Of a stretch of DNA of 64,000 bases, positions 11,012 through 22,674 are shown one piece after another. The notes under the pieces are model-generated. The model saw only the letters and a program-made list of their open reading frames with translations. It did no database searches and was not told the origin of the DNA. The stretch is from contig VTPC01091294.1 of the NCBI GenBank assembly GCA_011009095.1, positions 1 through 64,000 of the forward strand, in the 5' to 3' direction. The number at the start of each line of letters is the position of its first letter. Positions within the stretch are counted from its first letter, which is position 1. This DNA is from Ignelater luminosus (Eukaryota > Arthropoda > Insecta > Coleoptera > Elateridae). Made by a program: the position numbers and the translations under genes.

Positions 11012-11437
11012 GAGGATGAATTTGACTTCAGACCACCTATATCTACTTACATCACAAAAGAAGAAAATACAAATGAAAGGCATAGACACAAGTATTATGT
11101 TAAGAAGAAACAGAAAGAAAGCAAGCTATTGAGTCCAACGGTCCCAACAGAGTATCCTGTCAAAAAGAAAACAGTATTAAAACAAGAAGTGTCACTATTT
11201 CAAAGGCTTTTCCCCAGCGTGTATGTATATAACATAGAACAAATTTGTCTTATCCCAAATAACTCTTCTTTTGAAAAGGCCAGAGAAAGTGTCAACTATT
11301 TTCTAATATCATTTTGTTATATGATGTATACATCATGTTTCAGGAATAAGTACAAAATAATGAAAAAATTAAAAGAAAAGAAAACCTTGGTCTGTTTTAA
11401 ATTTCGTAAAACTACAAAAAGAATTAAAAATAACTGA
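11012..11437 (+). CDS. Two 3' exons of an unrecognised Lys-rich protein
   Basis: Exon 11012-11220 and exon 11344-11437 join in frame across a 123-bp intron with a strong donor (GTATGT) and acceptor (TTTCAG). The first exon ends after two bases of a codon and the second supplies the third. Together they give 100 residues and a TGA at 11435-11437. The first exon reads EDEFDFRPPISTYITKEEN and then a His/Lys/Arg-rich part; the C-terminus is basic (KKLKEKKTLVCFKFRKTTKR). An in-frame stop at 11000-11002 and a weak acceptor at 11010-11011 imply earlier exons. I do not recognise the family; the basic tail would suit a nuclear or nucleolar protein, which is inference. Confidence 0.45.
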   Translation, partial: EDEFDFRPPISTYITKEENTNERHRHKYYVKKKQKESKLLSPTVPTEYPVKKKTVLKQEVSLFQRLFPSVYVYNIEQICLIPNNSSFEKARESVNYFLISFCYMMYTSCFRNKYKIMKKLKEKKTLVCFKFRKTTKRIKNN

Positions 11438-11566
11438 GAAAAGTTTGAACTTGGAAGTAATCTGCAAATTGGAAAAAGTATTTGGGTATTTAATTATTTT
11501 GTTACTTACACGTATTGGAGAAAAACCATTGAATTGCTAGTAACTTTTCATGTCTGCAAATTTAAA

Positions 11567-12190
11567 CGGGAGTGTCTATCCAACCGCCGCGGCGGATTAA
11601 TAATTCTACATTCTTGACCGTCACTGCAGACGAATAACCTCTTGTAAGTTGACCGCCGTACCGCTTACCGCTCTTTTCATTATTGTAACTTAAACCCAAG
11701 TCTATCTTTACGATGACAAGTTATTTAGTATATTGCAGTGGTTCCTACAGTGTGATGCAGCTTTAGAAAAAAATGTGGATGATGCATTCAAGTCATTTGA
11801 AGAAGTTAACAACAAAGTAAAACAAGAAACCAAACTTTGTGCATTACTATCAAAGGGACAGTCAGACTATTGATGAGAGAGCAAAAAAATGAAACTAAAC
11901 AGTATTAGAAGAAAAGTTTAAAATATTATCAGATTAAACACGCATTATGTATTAAGTAAAGCTATTTTTGATTTCTTGTTTTATTATTCCCATAGCAGTA
12001 TACTTCTAAATAGTTTTACAATCGACGTAAAACTTGTCATCACTCAAAACAACCATCGAGACGCATTTGGGTTAAGCTACAGTGATTGCAAATGTAACAC
12101 GGCGGTCAACTTAAAAGAGGTTACTTGTCTGCCGTGAAGGTCAGGAATGTGAAATTATTATACTGCCACGGCAGTTGGGTAGACACTCCC
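11567..12190. mobile_element. 624-bp element with ~100-bp inverted ends (Merlin-like?)
   Basis: Ends (C)GGGAGTGTCTATCCAACCG and its inverse GTTGGGTAGACACTCCC. The imperfect inverted repeat continues for about 100 bp through ACCGCCGT / ACGGCGGTCAACTT and is far more GC-rich than its surroundings. Flanked by the 8-bp duplication AATTTAAA (11559-11566, 12191-12198). Termini beginning GGG and 8-9-bp duplications suggest Merlin/IS1016 or another long-TIR superfamily. The middle (about 11755-11870) keeps a frame reading LEKNVDDAFKSFEEVNNKVK then two stops, preceded by an acceptor-like TATTGCAG: either a relic of its own gene or a captured host exon. Confidence 0.75.
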
Positions 12191-12284
12191 AATTTAAAAT
12201 CCACTCCTATTGGCAGTCAGCAATGCTGAAATATTTACTGACAATATAAAGCTTGGAATATTCATATAAAGGTGGTCTCTGTGA

Positions 12285-12490
12285 CCAGGGCCGGTTGGAA
12301 GTTTTGCGGGGCCAGGGCAACAACATTTTGTGGGGCCCTTAAAATCAAAAAAGAAGAAGCATAGACATAGCATAATTCGTTTATTTTAAATAATTAGAAA
12401 AAAATTAGAAGTTTTATTTATTCTGAACATATTGATACAAAGAATTAATGCTTTTTTCTGCCCTGGGCAGTTGCCCCGCAAACCCGACTT
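12285..12490. repeat. Transposon-like repeat with GGCCGG/GGGCCC ends
   Basis: CAGGGCCGGTTGG, GGGGCCCTTAAAATC and, 130 bp on, CTGGGCAGTTGCCCCGC form GC-rich blocks around an A+T-rich middle. The same style of end occurs at 5760-5780 and 45478-45490. Family unknown. Confidence 0.4.
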
Positions 12491-12782
12491 TTCAGTCAGT
12501 CCTGTGTGTAACATAGGAGAAATGGAGAAAAATTATTCTATCTATGAAAGAATTCTGAGCACGGAACGTTTTAGTAGTTTGCTACTAACTTTGTATCAGT
12601 ATGTGCATGTATTATATTAAAAATAAACTAATCTATTAATAATAAATTACTTAATACCCACATGAATTATTTTAACAAATGCTTTATTGATTTCAAAATA
12701 CATTTACAAAATGAAACAATTTCAAATTAAAATCTTACATTAAAATACCGTTTACAAATATAAAACAATATTTACTTATTAA

Positions 12783-15303
12783 TTAATTTAATGCTAACTG
12801 CTTTTTATATTCAGTCACTTCTTTGATCATCTCTGTAATTTTATTTGTCCTGCAACAAAAAGAAAAATCAAATTAAAAATCTGAATAAATTATATATAAA
12901 AGACACAATTCTTACATATCCTGTAAATTAGTTTTCAGAGCTTGAGATTGAAATGAACCAAGTCCAGTTTCTTTTTTACTCATCTCTTTATTCCAGTTTG
13001 TCATCTGCAAAACAATGTTAATAATGAAATAAAAATAATACTGATAATTTGCTTTACAAGTTAGTACTTACCTGCACTTCCTGATATTTCATTTGATTCT
13101 TTAATGAATGTATCAGTGATTCAAATTTGTTGACTTTATTTTGACTTCTTTTCAGTTCTTTTAAGAAATTTTTTTCTGCTTCAGAAGGTTCTGATTTCTT
13201 CTTTGAAACAAGTATTAATAATCTTTCACATCTAAAATTAAGAGAGAAATGTAATACAAGTAAATATTAATTTTTAACCAATCAACCTTTTCTTTAAATC
13301 TTCTTGTTTATCTTTGATATCTTCATATTTTTCAGCTAGGCTCTCGGCTTTTTCCTGTAACACCTGTTTTTCTTCATTAAGCCTTTTTAGTTCTGCAGTC
13401 TGGTAATTCTTCAACATTTGCAAAACTTTGATGCGCTTTTCAATTTCTTCACGAGCTCTTTCATGATGTTTGAAGTGTTCTTCCCGAAACACTTGGGAGG
13501 CTCTTTGTAATAACTAAAGATGATAAAATTAATTATCAAATAAAGAAAATAATTGGTTTATATTAAAATACAATTACAACTTACTTCATAACATTCCTGT
13601 TGAGTTCTCTCTGTATTTCCAGAAATCTTCAATATTGGTTGTGATGAGGCTTGCTTCAATATTTTTTGAATTTGAAGATCAAATGGTTCACTTAACATCT
13701 GCCAATATAATTTTACAAATTAATTAAAAATAATATTGATAATTGTAAAAGACTCTAATTTACAAACCTTCTTCAAAGGTGAATTAAAATTTTCAATGTC
13801 TTCCGGCATAAGATCTTCAGTGTATGGTAATGAAGCAAATGAAGCAATCAAAGAACTGACAACTTGTCCATTAGCCAATAAACTAATTATGCTAGTTGGA
13901 TCATAGTAGACACCAAATCCAATAACAGGATTCAACTTTTCATTGGATGATGCTAATTTTGTACAAACAAGATAATCTGCTGTGCTAGGTTGATTTACAA
14001 TAAGATTCAGAAGATCATCATCTGCATACAAATAGTTTTATTAATAAAAGAAAAATTAATTTGTTTAAATCTTATACCACCAGGTCCTTTTAAATATTGC
14101 TGTAATGAATCGACAGCTGGTAATATTACTGAATGTACTCCACCTTCATGCGTTGCAAAATAATGACCTAAACGTGATTCATCTGGATGTAAAAATATTG
14201 GACAAGTATAATCTGGAATTTTCTCTGTAGCAGCTAGACCTAGTTCCAAACCCAAGCCTTCAAAAATATAAATAGCACGATCTGGTGGATCAGAATATTC
14301 TGTATCTTTCTTGAAGGTCTGTAAGAACAGTCTTATTATAGAAATGCAACAAATGAAATCTCTAATATCTGTACCTTCATTCTTTCATCATTAGGATTAA
14401 CAGGTAATACAATTGAGTGGAAAATTGTTCCATTAATGGTAGCTATGCATAATATAGGAGGTGTGCAAGGCATACACATAATAGCACAAGCTGGATTTGT
14501 GTATTTGTTTTCGTATCTGGGCCATACTGGCAATGGGCCTTTCACTTTTGGAACTTTTCTGTAAAAAAAAACCTAGAAGTAGAAATTATATACTTTTCAG
14601 TCTTTGTTTCATTTTACCCATCATAAATATCAAGTTTGATCATCAAAACAAAACCATCACCATCCAGTATAAATATTGGCCACTGTAAATTCATCCAGTC
14701 ATTCTTCTTCTTCTTGGCATCCTTAGAATTGAGAAATGGATTTTTTATTGATTCATTTACTGATAATCCTTTCTTTTCGGTCAAACTCTTGATGGGTGCT
14801 TTGGTTAAACCTAAATTAAATTCTTTAATACTGGAAAATATTTGATGGTGAATAATCAAACTTACTTCGGAAGTATGGATTCTCTTCTTCAACTGGTAAC
14901 TGCTCATCGCCTAATTCCGGCGGGCCAAAATCAAAATCAACTGCAGTTTCACCAAGCAGACCTAGTAAAAATGATTTGGTACCAGGCATTACACCGGTTG
15001 GTTTTTGGCCTACTGCATATACACCAATTGCAGTAGCTGTATCTGTGATATTGTACAATCTAGAAACAATAGGAAATATTTTATTTTTATCGATATAGAT
15101 AGAGAATATAGAAATGAATTATGTGGATTACATACTACATCATAAGTATATCTGTTATGTTTCTAAGTTTTACAAACCTTAAGCAGTTATCAGAAGTTAA
15201 TACTACAACATGTGTGTTATTTTGGCTGGCTGGATGAAACCTTACTTGTCGAACTTGAATACTTGGGTGACACACAAAAAGACGTTCGTCTAAACTATGG
15301 CTC
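12783..15303 (-). CDS. Nup88: Nuclear pore protein Nup88, C-terminal 11 exons
   Basis: Minus-strand exons: 15303-15178, 15059-14866, 14810-14618, 14558-14375, 14318-14078, 14021-13768, 13698-13585, 13513-13287, 13231-13072, 13004-12916 and 12849-12783 (TAA 12785-12783). All eleven join in frame over GT/AG introns of 55-118 bp and give about 615 residues. Nup88 is the cytoplasmic-side pore subunit that partners Nup214 and helps CRM1-dependent export. Recognition points are HVVVLTSDN in a beta-propeller strand, LGETAVDFDFGPPE, KGPLPVWPRYENKY followed by CAIMCMPCTPPILCIATING, THEGGVHSVILP, and a C-terminal coiled coil (FREEHFKHHERAREEIEKRI, then EKAESLAEKYEDIKDKQEDL). These match the Nup88/mbo order. 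Vertebrate Nup88 has about 741 residues, so roughly 120-150 N-terminal residues are missing. The first exon begins with the last base of a split codon, so 5' exons must exist beyond 15303; transposons occupy that flank. Confidence 0.95.
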
Positions 15304-15359
15304 CTGGAAAATAAAATAAAACATAAATTTATTAAAGTTTTGTATCTAAACAATTATAT

Positions 15360-15470
15360 TTAAATGCACAAGTCCAAGGATAAATACAATGGTTCTATAA
15401 CTAAACTGTCTTTATTATCATAACTTCCAGATTCTGGAACTTTATATTCCAATTTTTGCTCTGCACTATA
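15360..15470 (-). other. Coding-like fragment cut off by a transposon end
   Basis: A minus-strand frame of about 36 codons, containing KVPESGSYDNKDSLVIEPLY and ending in TAA at 15360-15362. It directly abuts CAGTGTGTTTCAAATG at 15471, which looks like one end of a TA-inserted element. It could be an alternative or broken Nup88 exon: GTGCAT near 15368 could act as a donor in the phase the next exon needs. It could also be the tail of another gene. It does not match the Nup88 segment I would expect just before 15303. Confidence 0.25.
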
Positions 15471-15929
15471 CAGTGTGTTTCAAATGTATGTAAACGGCCT
15501 CATATCTAAGAAACTGTTAATCAGATTAATAAGAAATTTGGGTTATATATTGAAGTAGCAAACATCTACTATTGCAATTGTTCTCAATAATTTATCTTAA
15601 TTAGTTTTTGAAGATAAAGCGCCTACTTCATTTTTTAAAATGAGACGAGGAGTGAAATATGGCATCACTGGAAAGCTGATTGTTTTCTGAGTACAATGAT
15701 GTATCACTTGTTTATATTATCTTGATTAAAAACTGAAGATAAAATGAAAATAAAACTAGTAATAAACACTAGTTGGCCTAAAAGTCATGTAAAAATCATG
15801 ATATAGATAAAATTATCTCTTATAATGACATTTGATCACTTTTTTTATTTCAAATTCACCAATTGAGTTCAAGAAAAAGCAACAATTGACATTTGCTAAA
15901 ACTAGTCATCTTCAATACATATTCATAAA

Positions 15930-18900
15930 TGAGTAATGATGACAGCTCAACTAGAAAGATTCGACGAAGTGCAAACAAAGCTTATTGACGAAGGTTGCTT
16001 TTTGTAAGTGCTATAAAGGAATCTGATTACATTTACGTCTTATGGCATGATTTGCAAGTTGAAGTGTTGTGGGAAAAATTGCAGAAGTGATAAATTACGA
16101 ATAAGGGATTATAGATCGAGATGTTACCAACACTGTAACTGCGATGATATCGAAACTAAAGATGGATACATTACAAGGTAGGCAGCAAAAATTCAAGGAG
16201 AATCCACCTAGAACCAGAGTATTAAAACTATCCAGTTAAAAAAAAGAACGACAGCAAATGTTTTTCCTGCGGAAAAATAGGGTATAATTCCAAAATATAC
16301 AGGGTGATGATTTTAAAACTTCCCACCTTGAATAACTCTTTAATTAGTACAATTATCAAAAATCGCTAAAACGCGTCGCTTTTGTTTTGGAGGGGGACAT
16401 TTAATAACCTACTCTAGATAGTTGGGAAACTTTCACCCACCTCCTCCCCAAGATTTTAAATGGTAGTACCCCATGTGTGATATATCATTTTAAAGGGTAT
16501 AAGATTTTCAATCTTTTACATAAAAAAAATAAATAAAAATCGGTACAGCCATTCGTCAACTAGAGATAAAAATGTATTTAATTTAATCAATACATTTCTG
16601 TCTCTAGTTTACGAACGGCAGGACCGATTTTAATTTTCTTTGATGTAAAAGATTGAGAATTTCATACCCTTTAAAATGATATATCATGCATGGGGTAGTA
16701 CCATTTAAAATTTTGGAGAGGGGGTGGCTGGGTGAAAGGGTGAAAGTTTCCCAACTGACTAGAGTAGGTTATTAAATGACCTCCTCCAAAACAAAAGCGA
16801 TGCGTTTCAGCGATTTTTGATAATTTTAGTAATTAAAGAGTTATTCAAGGTGGGAAGTTTTAAAATGATCACCCTGTATAGAACTGTAAATAAAAACAAC
16901 GACCGTGCGATGTTATCGACCACAACATCTTCAGGGCCAATTTCAGAAGGTACCAAAGAAATAAAGGGGAATCTTGGTAATTTTGTCTTCACAATTTGTT
17001 TTCAACCAAATGAATTACGACGAATGGTACATTGATAGCGGTGCAACACATCATCCCACGATATCATTTTGAATTATTTGAAACATCAAAGAAGATGAAT
17101 AGCGCTAGAAAATAGAGTGCGTTAGGCACTAGACGAATTGATGTTATAGCATTTGATGGACAAACTGGACGGAACGATACTTAGAGAATGTTTGGTTTTG
17201 CCCAGATGAAACATGTAAATTGTTTTCAGTAAAACAAACTGGATGAAAGGATATCGATCAGATTATTCAGAATAATGATAAATCCTGTTTTCCAGAAACG
17301 ATATTCCGATTGCTGTAGGTGTGTCGAAAATAAACTTTATCGGTTAGCTATAAAAGTTGTTCTTCAAGAAAGGTCATTGCTAAAGCACCTGACAACCCAA
17401 ACTTGACATGAAAAGTTTGGACATCAAAATAAACACCACGTGCAGAAATTTCTAAACGATCTTGATATCGATTTGAAGATAGTGAACTCTGTAAAAGCTG
17501 TCTGTTAAGCAAACATCATTGATTCACTTTTAGTGAAAAAGCTGGAAGATTCACTAAACAAGGACAGCTGATTCTTGTTAATGTCTGCGGTTCGATGGAA
17601 GACAATGATTTCTTGTTTTTCAGGATGATTTGTCGTATCTCTTACGACGGATAGATAAGGTGAAAGAGAAATTTCCATTATTGATTGAGATAGTAAACTT
17701 CAAACTGAAGTTATTGTAAAAGAATTACGTACTGATACTTGAAAAGAGTTTGATAATCACAGTCTGCGTGATTATTCTGGCACAACTGGCCTGAGGGCAA
17801 CAAAATTTAGTTGGAGAAAAAGAAAATTGAAGACTTAAATCAGTAAACCATCTTCTAATATCTTTATGAGGCGAAGCTATATTGGTTGCAACATACCTAT
17901 ACTTTGAATAGAACTGCACTGATAAGAATCCAAGGCAAGAGACCGATGAAAATATTTCTGAAAAGGCTGGACGTTCTGATTTGAAGATTTTTGGAACAGA
18001 ACGCAAAATGCGAGAAATTCGATGCTAAATCGTCTAGAGGGTACATGGCTGGTTATGATGATTACAGTTATCGTGTGTTTGCAGAAATGTTAAATTCAAA
18101 AACAAGGAATTACAATAATAAGTAAACATTTCAAGCGATGATGTAAATACAAATTATTTGATAACAGATGACCACGATCACAATACTGTTACAAATGTTG
18201 ATATTGACGTTCCTCTAGAGCAAATAAAAGAAAATGTCAAAGCTTATAACATGGAGGCATGGAGGTGAACTCACTTAAAAAGAAAAAGTTAGTTGATTTA
18301 CCTCCTTTAGATAGGTTTATTGCTTGTTTTCCTTTAACTAAAGCTAATCCTGAGAACAAAATAATTTGTTACAAAACTGGTTTGTAGCAAAAGGTTTCAC
18401 GCAGCGACCTAAAGTTGATTACACTGACATTTTCAGTCTTGTCGTCAAATTTGAGACAACGAGAATGCTTCTAGGTGTTTCTGTTCAACGAGATTGGTGT
18501 GTTAATTAGTTTCATGTTAAGACTGCTTTTTTGAATAATATTAAAAGGAAGCACTTTATGAGACAACTGGAAAGTTACAACGATGGTAGGGGACGCGTTT
18601 GTAAATTATTACGAAGTGTACATGGATTAAAACAAGCTTCAAAATGTTGGTATTAGTGTCTAGTGAAATTCTTTAAAAAGCCCAATTTGTGAGAGAATGC
18701 TGCTGATCCATGTATATTTTATAATAAAGATCTGATTCTTTTCTTTCATGTAGATGATGGATAGATAGTGGGCTCAACAAATGTCGTCACCAATTTATTG
18801 AGAAATCAGCGGCTTGTCGTTTTATAATACAGTAAGCGATATTGACTGTCATTAATCAAAATTAAAAAATTCGATGGACACCAGGTGAATCATTCTTATT

Positions 18901-19105
18901 AGGTGTTAGAAGATATCGTGAAATACTTGGGAGTTCGATACATTTGGCACTGGAAACGCGACCTGACTTATTCTATGCTGTTAATGTAGCATTAAAAATA
19001 CAAGATATATCAAAAGAAGTTCATTTTGCATTAGTTAAAAGAACTCTGCAATACCTCAAGGCAGCTATAGCAGATAGCATTCAGTATGAAAAAACAAAAG
19101 TTTGA
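15930..19105 (+). pseudogene. Ty1/copia retrotransposon polyprotein, decayed
   Basis: Fragments of a copia gag-pol lie in the right order, broken by many stops and shifts. Gag zinc knuckle remnant KCFSCGKIGYNSK at 16256-16294, with His replaced by Tyr. Protease EWYIDSGATHH near 17022-17054. GAG-pre-integrase KFLNDLDIDLK near 17440-17475. Integrase start LILVNVCGSMED near 17570-17605. Reverse transcriptase DIFSLVVKFETTRMLLGVSV near 18424-18485, FHVKTAFLNN near 18510-18540, VCKLLRSVHGLKQASKCW near 18600-18650 and the FHVDDG remnant of the YVDD site near 18745-18762. A connection/RNase H part (LETRPDLFYAVNV) stays open from about 18910 to 19102. A 577-bp MITE (16300-16876) splits gag from protease. 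I could not pair flanking LTRs. The element is plainly inactive. Confidence 0.85.
16300..16876. mobile_element. 577-bp palindromic MITE nested in copia
   Basis: Starts CAGGGTGATGATTTTAAAAC and ends with its inverse GTTTTAAAATGATCACCCTG, with TATA on both sides. The two halves mirror each other almost to the centre (for example CTTCCCACCTTGAATAAC / TTATTCAAGGTGGGAAG, and TTTAAATGGTAGTACC / GGTAGTACCATTTAAA), so transcripts could fold into a ~280-bp hairpin. It lies inside the copia zinc-knuckle coding region, so it is younger than that insertion. Confidence 0.85.
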
Positions 19106-21780
19106 ACCATAGAAATTGTCTAAATTATTATTAACAATTTAAGTTTACATTTATATTTTCACTTTAAACATGAATTCTTAACTTAAACTGTTTACTTAAA
19201 CATCTTAACTTAAACTCTTCCACTTGAGTTCTTGACTTAAACTGAACTAAAAAATTAAAACTAACGCTTCTTGCAACCCTTTTGCTTCCTTTCCCCACCT
19301 AAGCCGAAGCCAACCGCCTGTTGAAGAGGCAAGGGATGCCACGAAAATTTAAATCGGCACGGAAACCTTAACAGATAGTAAGTATCTTGGTAAATCTGAC
19401 ACGTTCCGTAGTGCCTATTTCCTAACCCTTCCATTTCCAATCGCCTTTGTTCGTGATCGGGTCGTCCCGTCGTTGCTGGTAAGTTCCGTTCTGCATCCTC
19501 ATTCGTATGCCGATTGACGGTGCTATAGCAGTAGAGTTGACCGATTTACGAATTTACGATTTATCACTTACCCGGATCGTCGCTGTCCATTGGGTTGTTA
19601 AGATCATTTGAGAATTCTCGTTCCGCTTAGTGCTACGCTAAGATTCCGTCTAATAATTAATGTAAATATTTTATAAACACTCGTTGCGTTTCAAAATCCT
19701 AAGTTACGAAGTGTATTTCACATTTTGTACCCTTGTATATTTTTTTAGGTATTTAATTTTACCCTATCGATAAATGTTGTTCGTCCCTATTGTATTTATA
19801 AATTTAGGAATAAAAGTTCTACGGTTAACAGAAGGTTGACCTTTCGTTTCGTTCGCAAACAGCAAATTCTATTCCCTCTCGCTCTCTCCATTGCAAATGA
19901 ATCAAGAACCAAATATCTTAAAAATCAAATGTACCTCAGTTTTTTTATTTTATATTTCAATATTCCTAGAATTTTGTAGCCCGGATCAATGCAATAGACA
20001 CAAAATTATTTTTATGACCTGCCGCTTGACACTATATGCAAATTAGTTTTGTGGTGCTATCTAAGGTTAAACTGAGGAGTGTGAGGGAATTACCCTATCT
20101 TAGCTGTCATCCAATGAACGAAATCCTACCGTCATCTCCGCGAATCATTTAATTGAGGGGAAAGGACGCTACAATATGGTGATAGCCAAGCAGCCTTTTT
20201 CTTTGCTAGTTTTAGTCAGTCAACGACAAGAATTGTCCTGCCTCAGACGCGGTGTTAAAACACGCGTAGTTCTGTCTCATACCCGGAGATCTTCCCCGTG
20301 AAGTCTTTACAGAAGTCGCGAAATCTATTAAGATTTAGCTACCGAGGTTGAATTAACCTATTCGGATTGTAAAATAGCGGCGCGACCTTCTAATCTTCGT
20401 TAATAATAAATTCTCTGTAGAACAGGAAGATATTGTTGTGTTTCTTTTATTATCGTCTACCATCAGTCTTCAGATTAGATAACAATCTCCATCAGGTATA
20501 TATATGGATATCTGATTTAATATTGAAAGTTTATTATCAAAATTCTATAAATCATTGACTCACGTTTGTTTCTTTTCTGTAATAAGATTAACAAAATTTA
20601 AAATATAGGTCACGAGATGCTGACCTACTTTAGTAACCACCGCTCAATTCTTTGTTTGTATTTAATGCATACCGTTCATTCCGTGTTTACGTTTACTTGG
20701 TATCGCTCACCTGTACATACATTTGTTTATTGTATATTTTTGTTTTATGTTTATGTATTTGTATAATACTGTATGTAACCTGAACTTATGTTCTCTTGTT
20801 TCGTTTGTTGAGTACCGTACCTGTAAATATTTGTTATTCCCACGTGTGCTAATAGATGTTTTGTTTTTGACTTTAACCGTTGTTTGTTTGTGTCAGTACG
20901 TGTAGTGCGATTTGTTGCAGGAAACATAAGGTTCGTGGGAAAGGTGTTTGCTGAAATTCGACTGCGAGCACTACAAGCTAGCCAATTTAACAAGAAGTAT
21001 TGTGTAGTCTATCAGCTGTCACAGGAGAACCCTATTCGTCTCATTGGAGGTTATCTTTTCAAGGTCAATTCCACAAATAAGAATCTTGAAGATCGGAATA
21101 GTTGGTTAGTCTTAGGATCAGCTGTTCACCTATATTGGTCAAGGTTAATTAAGACTGGCACCCTCTCAATAACACTAGTTATCTGTAAGCGCTCGTTTGA
21201 CCGAACCAAGAACGACGAGAAGAAGTGAATCGCCTAACTAAATCTGGCGACCCTAGGATCGTACCGGCTCAAAAACACTGCCACCAAGAAGAAAATACGC
21301 CACAAGCTTGATCAACTCTTAAAGGTTTCCCATTTTATGCGTCGGCAATCAGAGCCGCTATTTAAATTTATTCAGGGGGGTAATCTTTCTTTTCTATACA
21401 CCAGTCTTATTGCTGCCATAGTGGTTTAATCACAGAAGCTAAGATATCTGAGACAGTTCACTTTTATTGTGGTACGCGTAGAAACAGTACGTTCTATTGA
21501 GCCAAGTAAACTTAATTATGTACCTCTTCTCAACAAAAATACCCAGAAATTCGACAACTTAACATATTTTCTAACATAGAAGCAATCACAGAATCAAACT
21601 GCTCAAAAAGCTTTCACACAAATGTATCCTTTTACTGGATGGAATCTTTTGATTTCATTCCTTGTCAGGTTACATTTTCCTCCAATGAAACTTGCCATCT
21701 TAATTTATTTACATAAAATGCAGCAAATCGTTCCACAAAACTTCGTGTATTTTGTATTTTAACACTTTATTAACTCTCTA
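19106..21780. other. Possible LTR sequence and intergenic DNA
   Basis: 19256-19900 is richer in G+C than its surroundings and contains GGAATAAAAG (about 19807), as an LTR would, but I found no paired copy or target duplication. CTGGCGACC at 21244-21252 resembles a retroelement primer-binding site. A 114-residue + frame (20884-21228) just before it has no recognisable domain and may be LTR sequence. Nothing here is firm. Confidence 0.3.
19160..19250. repeat. Interspersed CTTAAAC repeat cluster
   Basis: CTTAAAC or ACTTTAAAC occurs six to seven times in about 90 bp at irregular spacing, just after the copia 3' end. It could be part of the degraded 3' LTR. Confidence 0.55.
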
Positions 21781-22674
21781 CAGTGTGTCCACATTTCGAT
21801 GCTCACTATTGGAATCTCAGAAATTGTAAGAGATACGAAGTCGGTTAAATTAGAAAAGATTTGGCTTTTGGAGATGTTTACGTATGCTTTTGTTTTTTCA
21901 AAAAAGTTCACAGCTTACTAGATATTTGCTGAAAACGAGATTATCTTATTTTTTTTTAAGTGAAATATGTCAGGAAAGAGCAAAGATAGAAAAAGAACAG
22001 TAAAGAGGGTGTTTTAGAGAATTTACTCCGAAACACAAAAAATTATTTTCGCAATTGTCTTTTGTTTTACTTCGGCGGTGAAACGTAAATCCAAATTTTT
22101 TCTAATGGAACGCCTACTTGATTTCCATATTACTGAACAGCACGCCTTAAATGCTTTTCAGTGATACATGATTTGACATGGATTTCTTTTGTTTTCGAGT
22201 TATGAAGTGAAAATCATTTTTCATCATAGTGTGCCATGACATCTAACACACAAAGTCGTGGAGTTTTATCAAATAAATTCATTTGTTATGCAAAAATTGC
22301 TAAAACAAAATAAATACGCTTTTATGGGGCATTAGCTGCTTATTTGATGCTATCTGTGAATGCTCAGTAAAGTATCTTAAAAGCGTCTTTTGTTTTGTTT
22401 TATCAATTGTTACACAACAAATGTAATTTATCTGACAAAAATCAATGATTTTTATATGTTTAAAGCCATGGCACACTAAGTGGGAAATGCTTTTTATTAA
22501 AAAAAAATAATTTCGTTTTTAGCAAATATCTAGTAAGCCGTGAACTTTTTTGAAAAAACAAAAGCATCAGTAAATTGATTTCCAAAATAGCCAAATCTTC
22601 TCTAATTTAACCGACTTCGTATCTCTTACAATTTTCGAGATCCCAATTGTGAGCATCAAAATGTGGACACACTG
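21781..22674. mobile_element. Giant palindromic MITE, family A copy 1
   Basis: An 894-bp element from CAGTGTGTCCACATTTCG to CAAAATGTGGACACACTG with TA on both sides (21779-21780, 22675-22676). The arms pair for about 180 bp, for example AGAGATACGAAGTCGGTTAA against TTAACCGACTTCGTATCTCT. The interior holds a second symmetry (GTGTGCCATGAC ... CATGGCACAC), so most of the element is one long imperfect palindrome. No ORF of note. Confidence 0.9.

Noticed and set aside
14825-14865. Nup88 exon reading through to the stop after FRSKFDYSPSNIFQ, or a 35-bp intron ending at 14831
   Set aside because: A 35-bp intron is too short and breaks the frame; using the acceptor at 14811-14812 gives a 55-bp intron and a continuous Nup88 frame.
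20884-21228. 114-residue + ORF
   Set aside because: No recognisable domain, and it lies in LTR-like sequence just ahead of a possible primer-binding motif; not listed as a gene.
21244-21252. CTGGCGACC as a retroelement primer-binding site
   Set aside because: Too short alone; no gag follows and no LTR pair was found.
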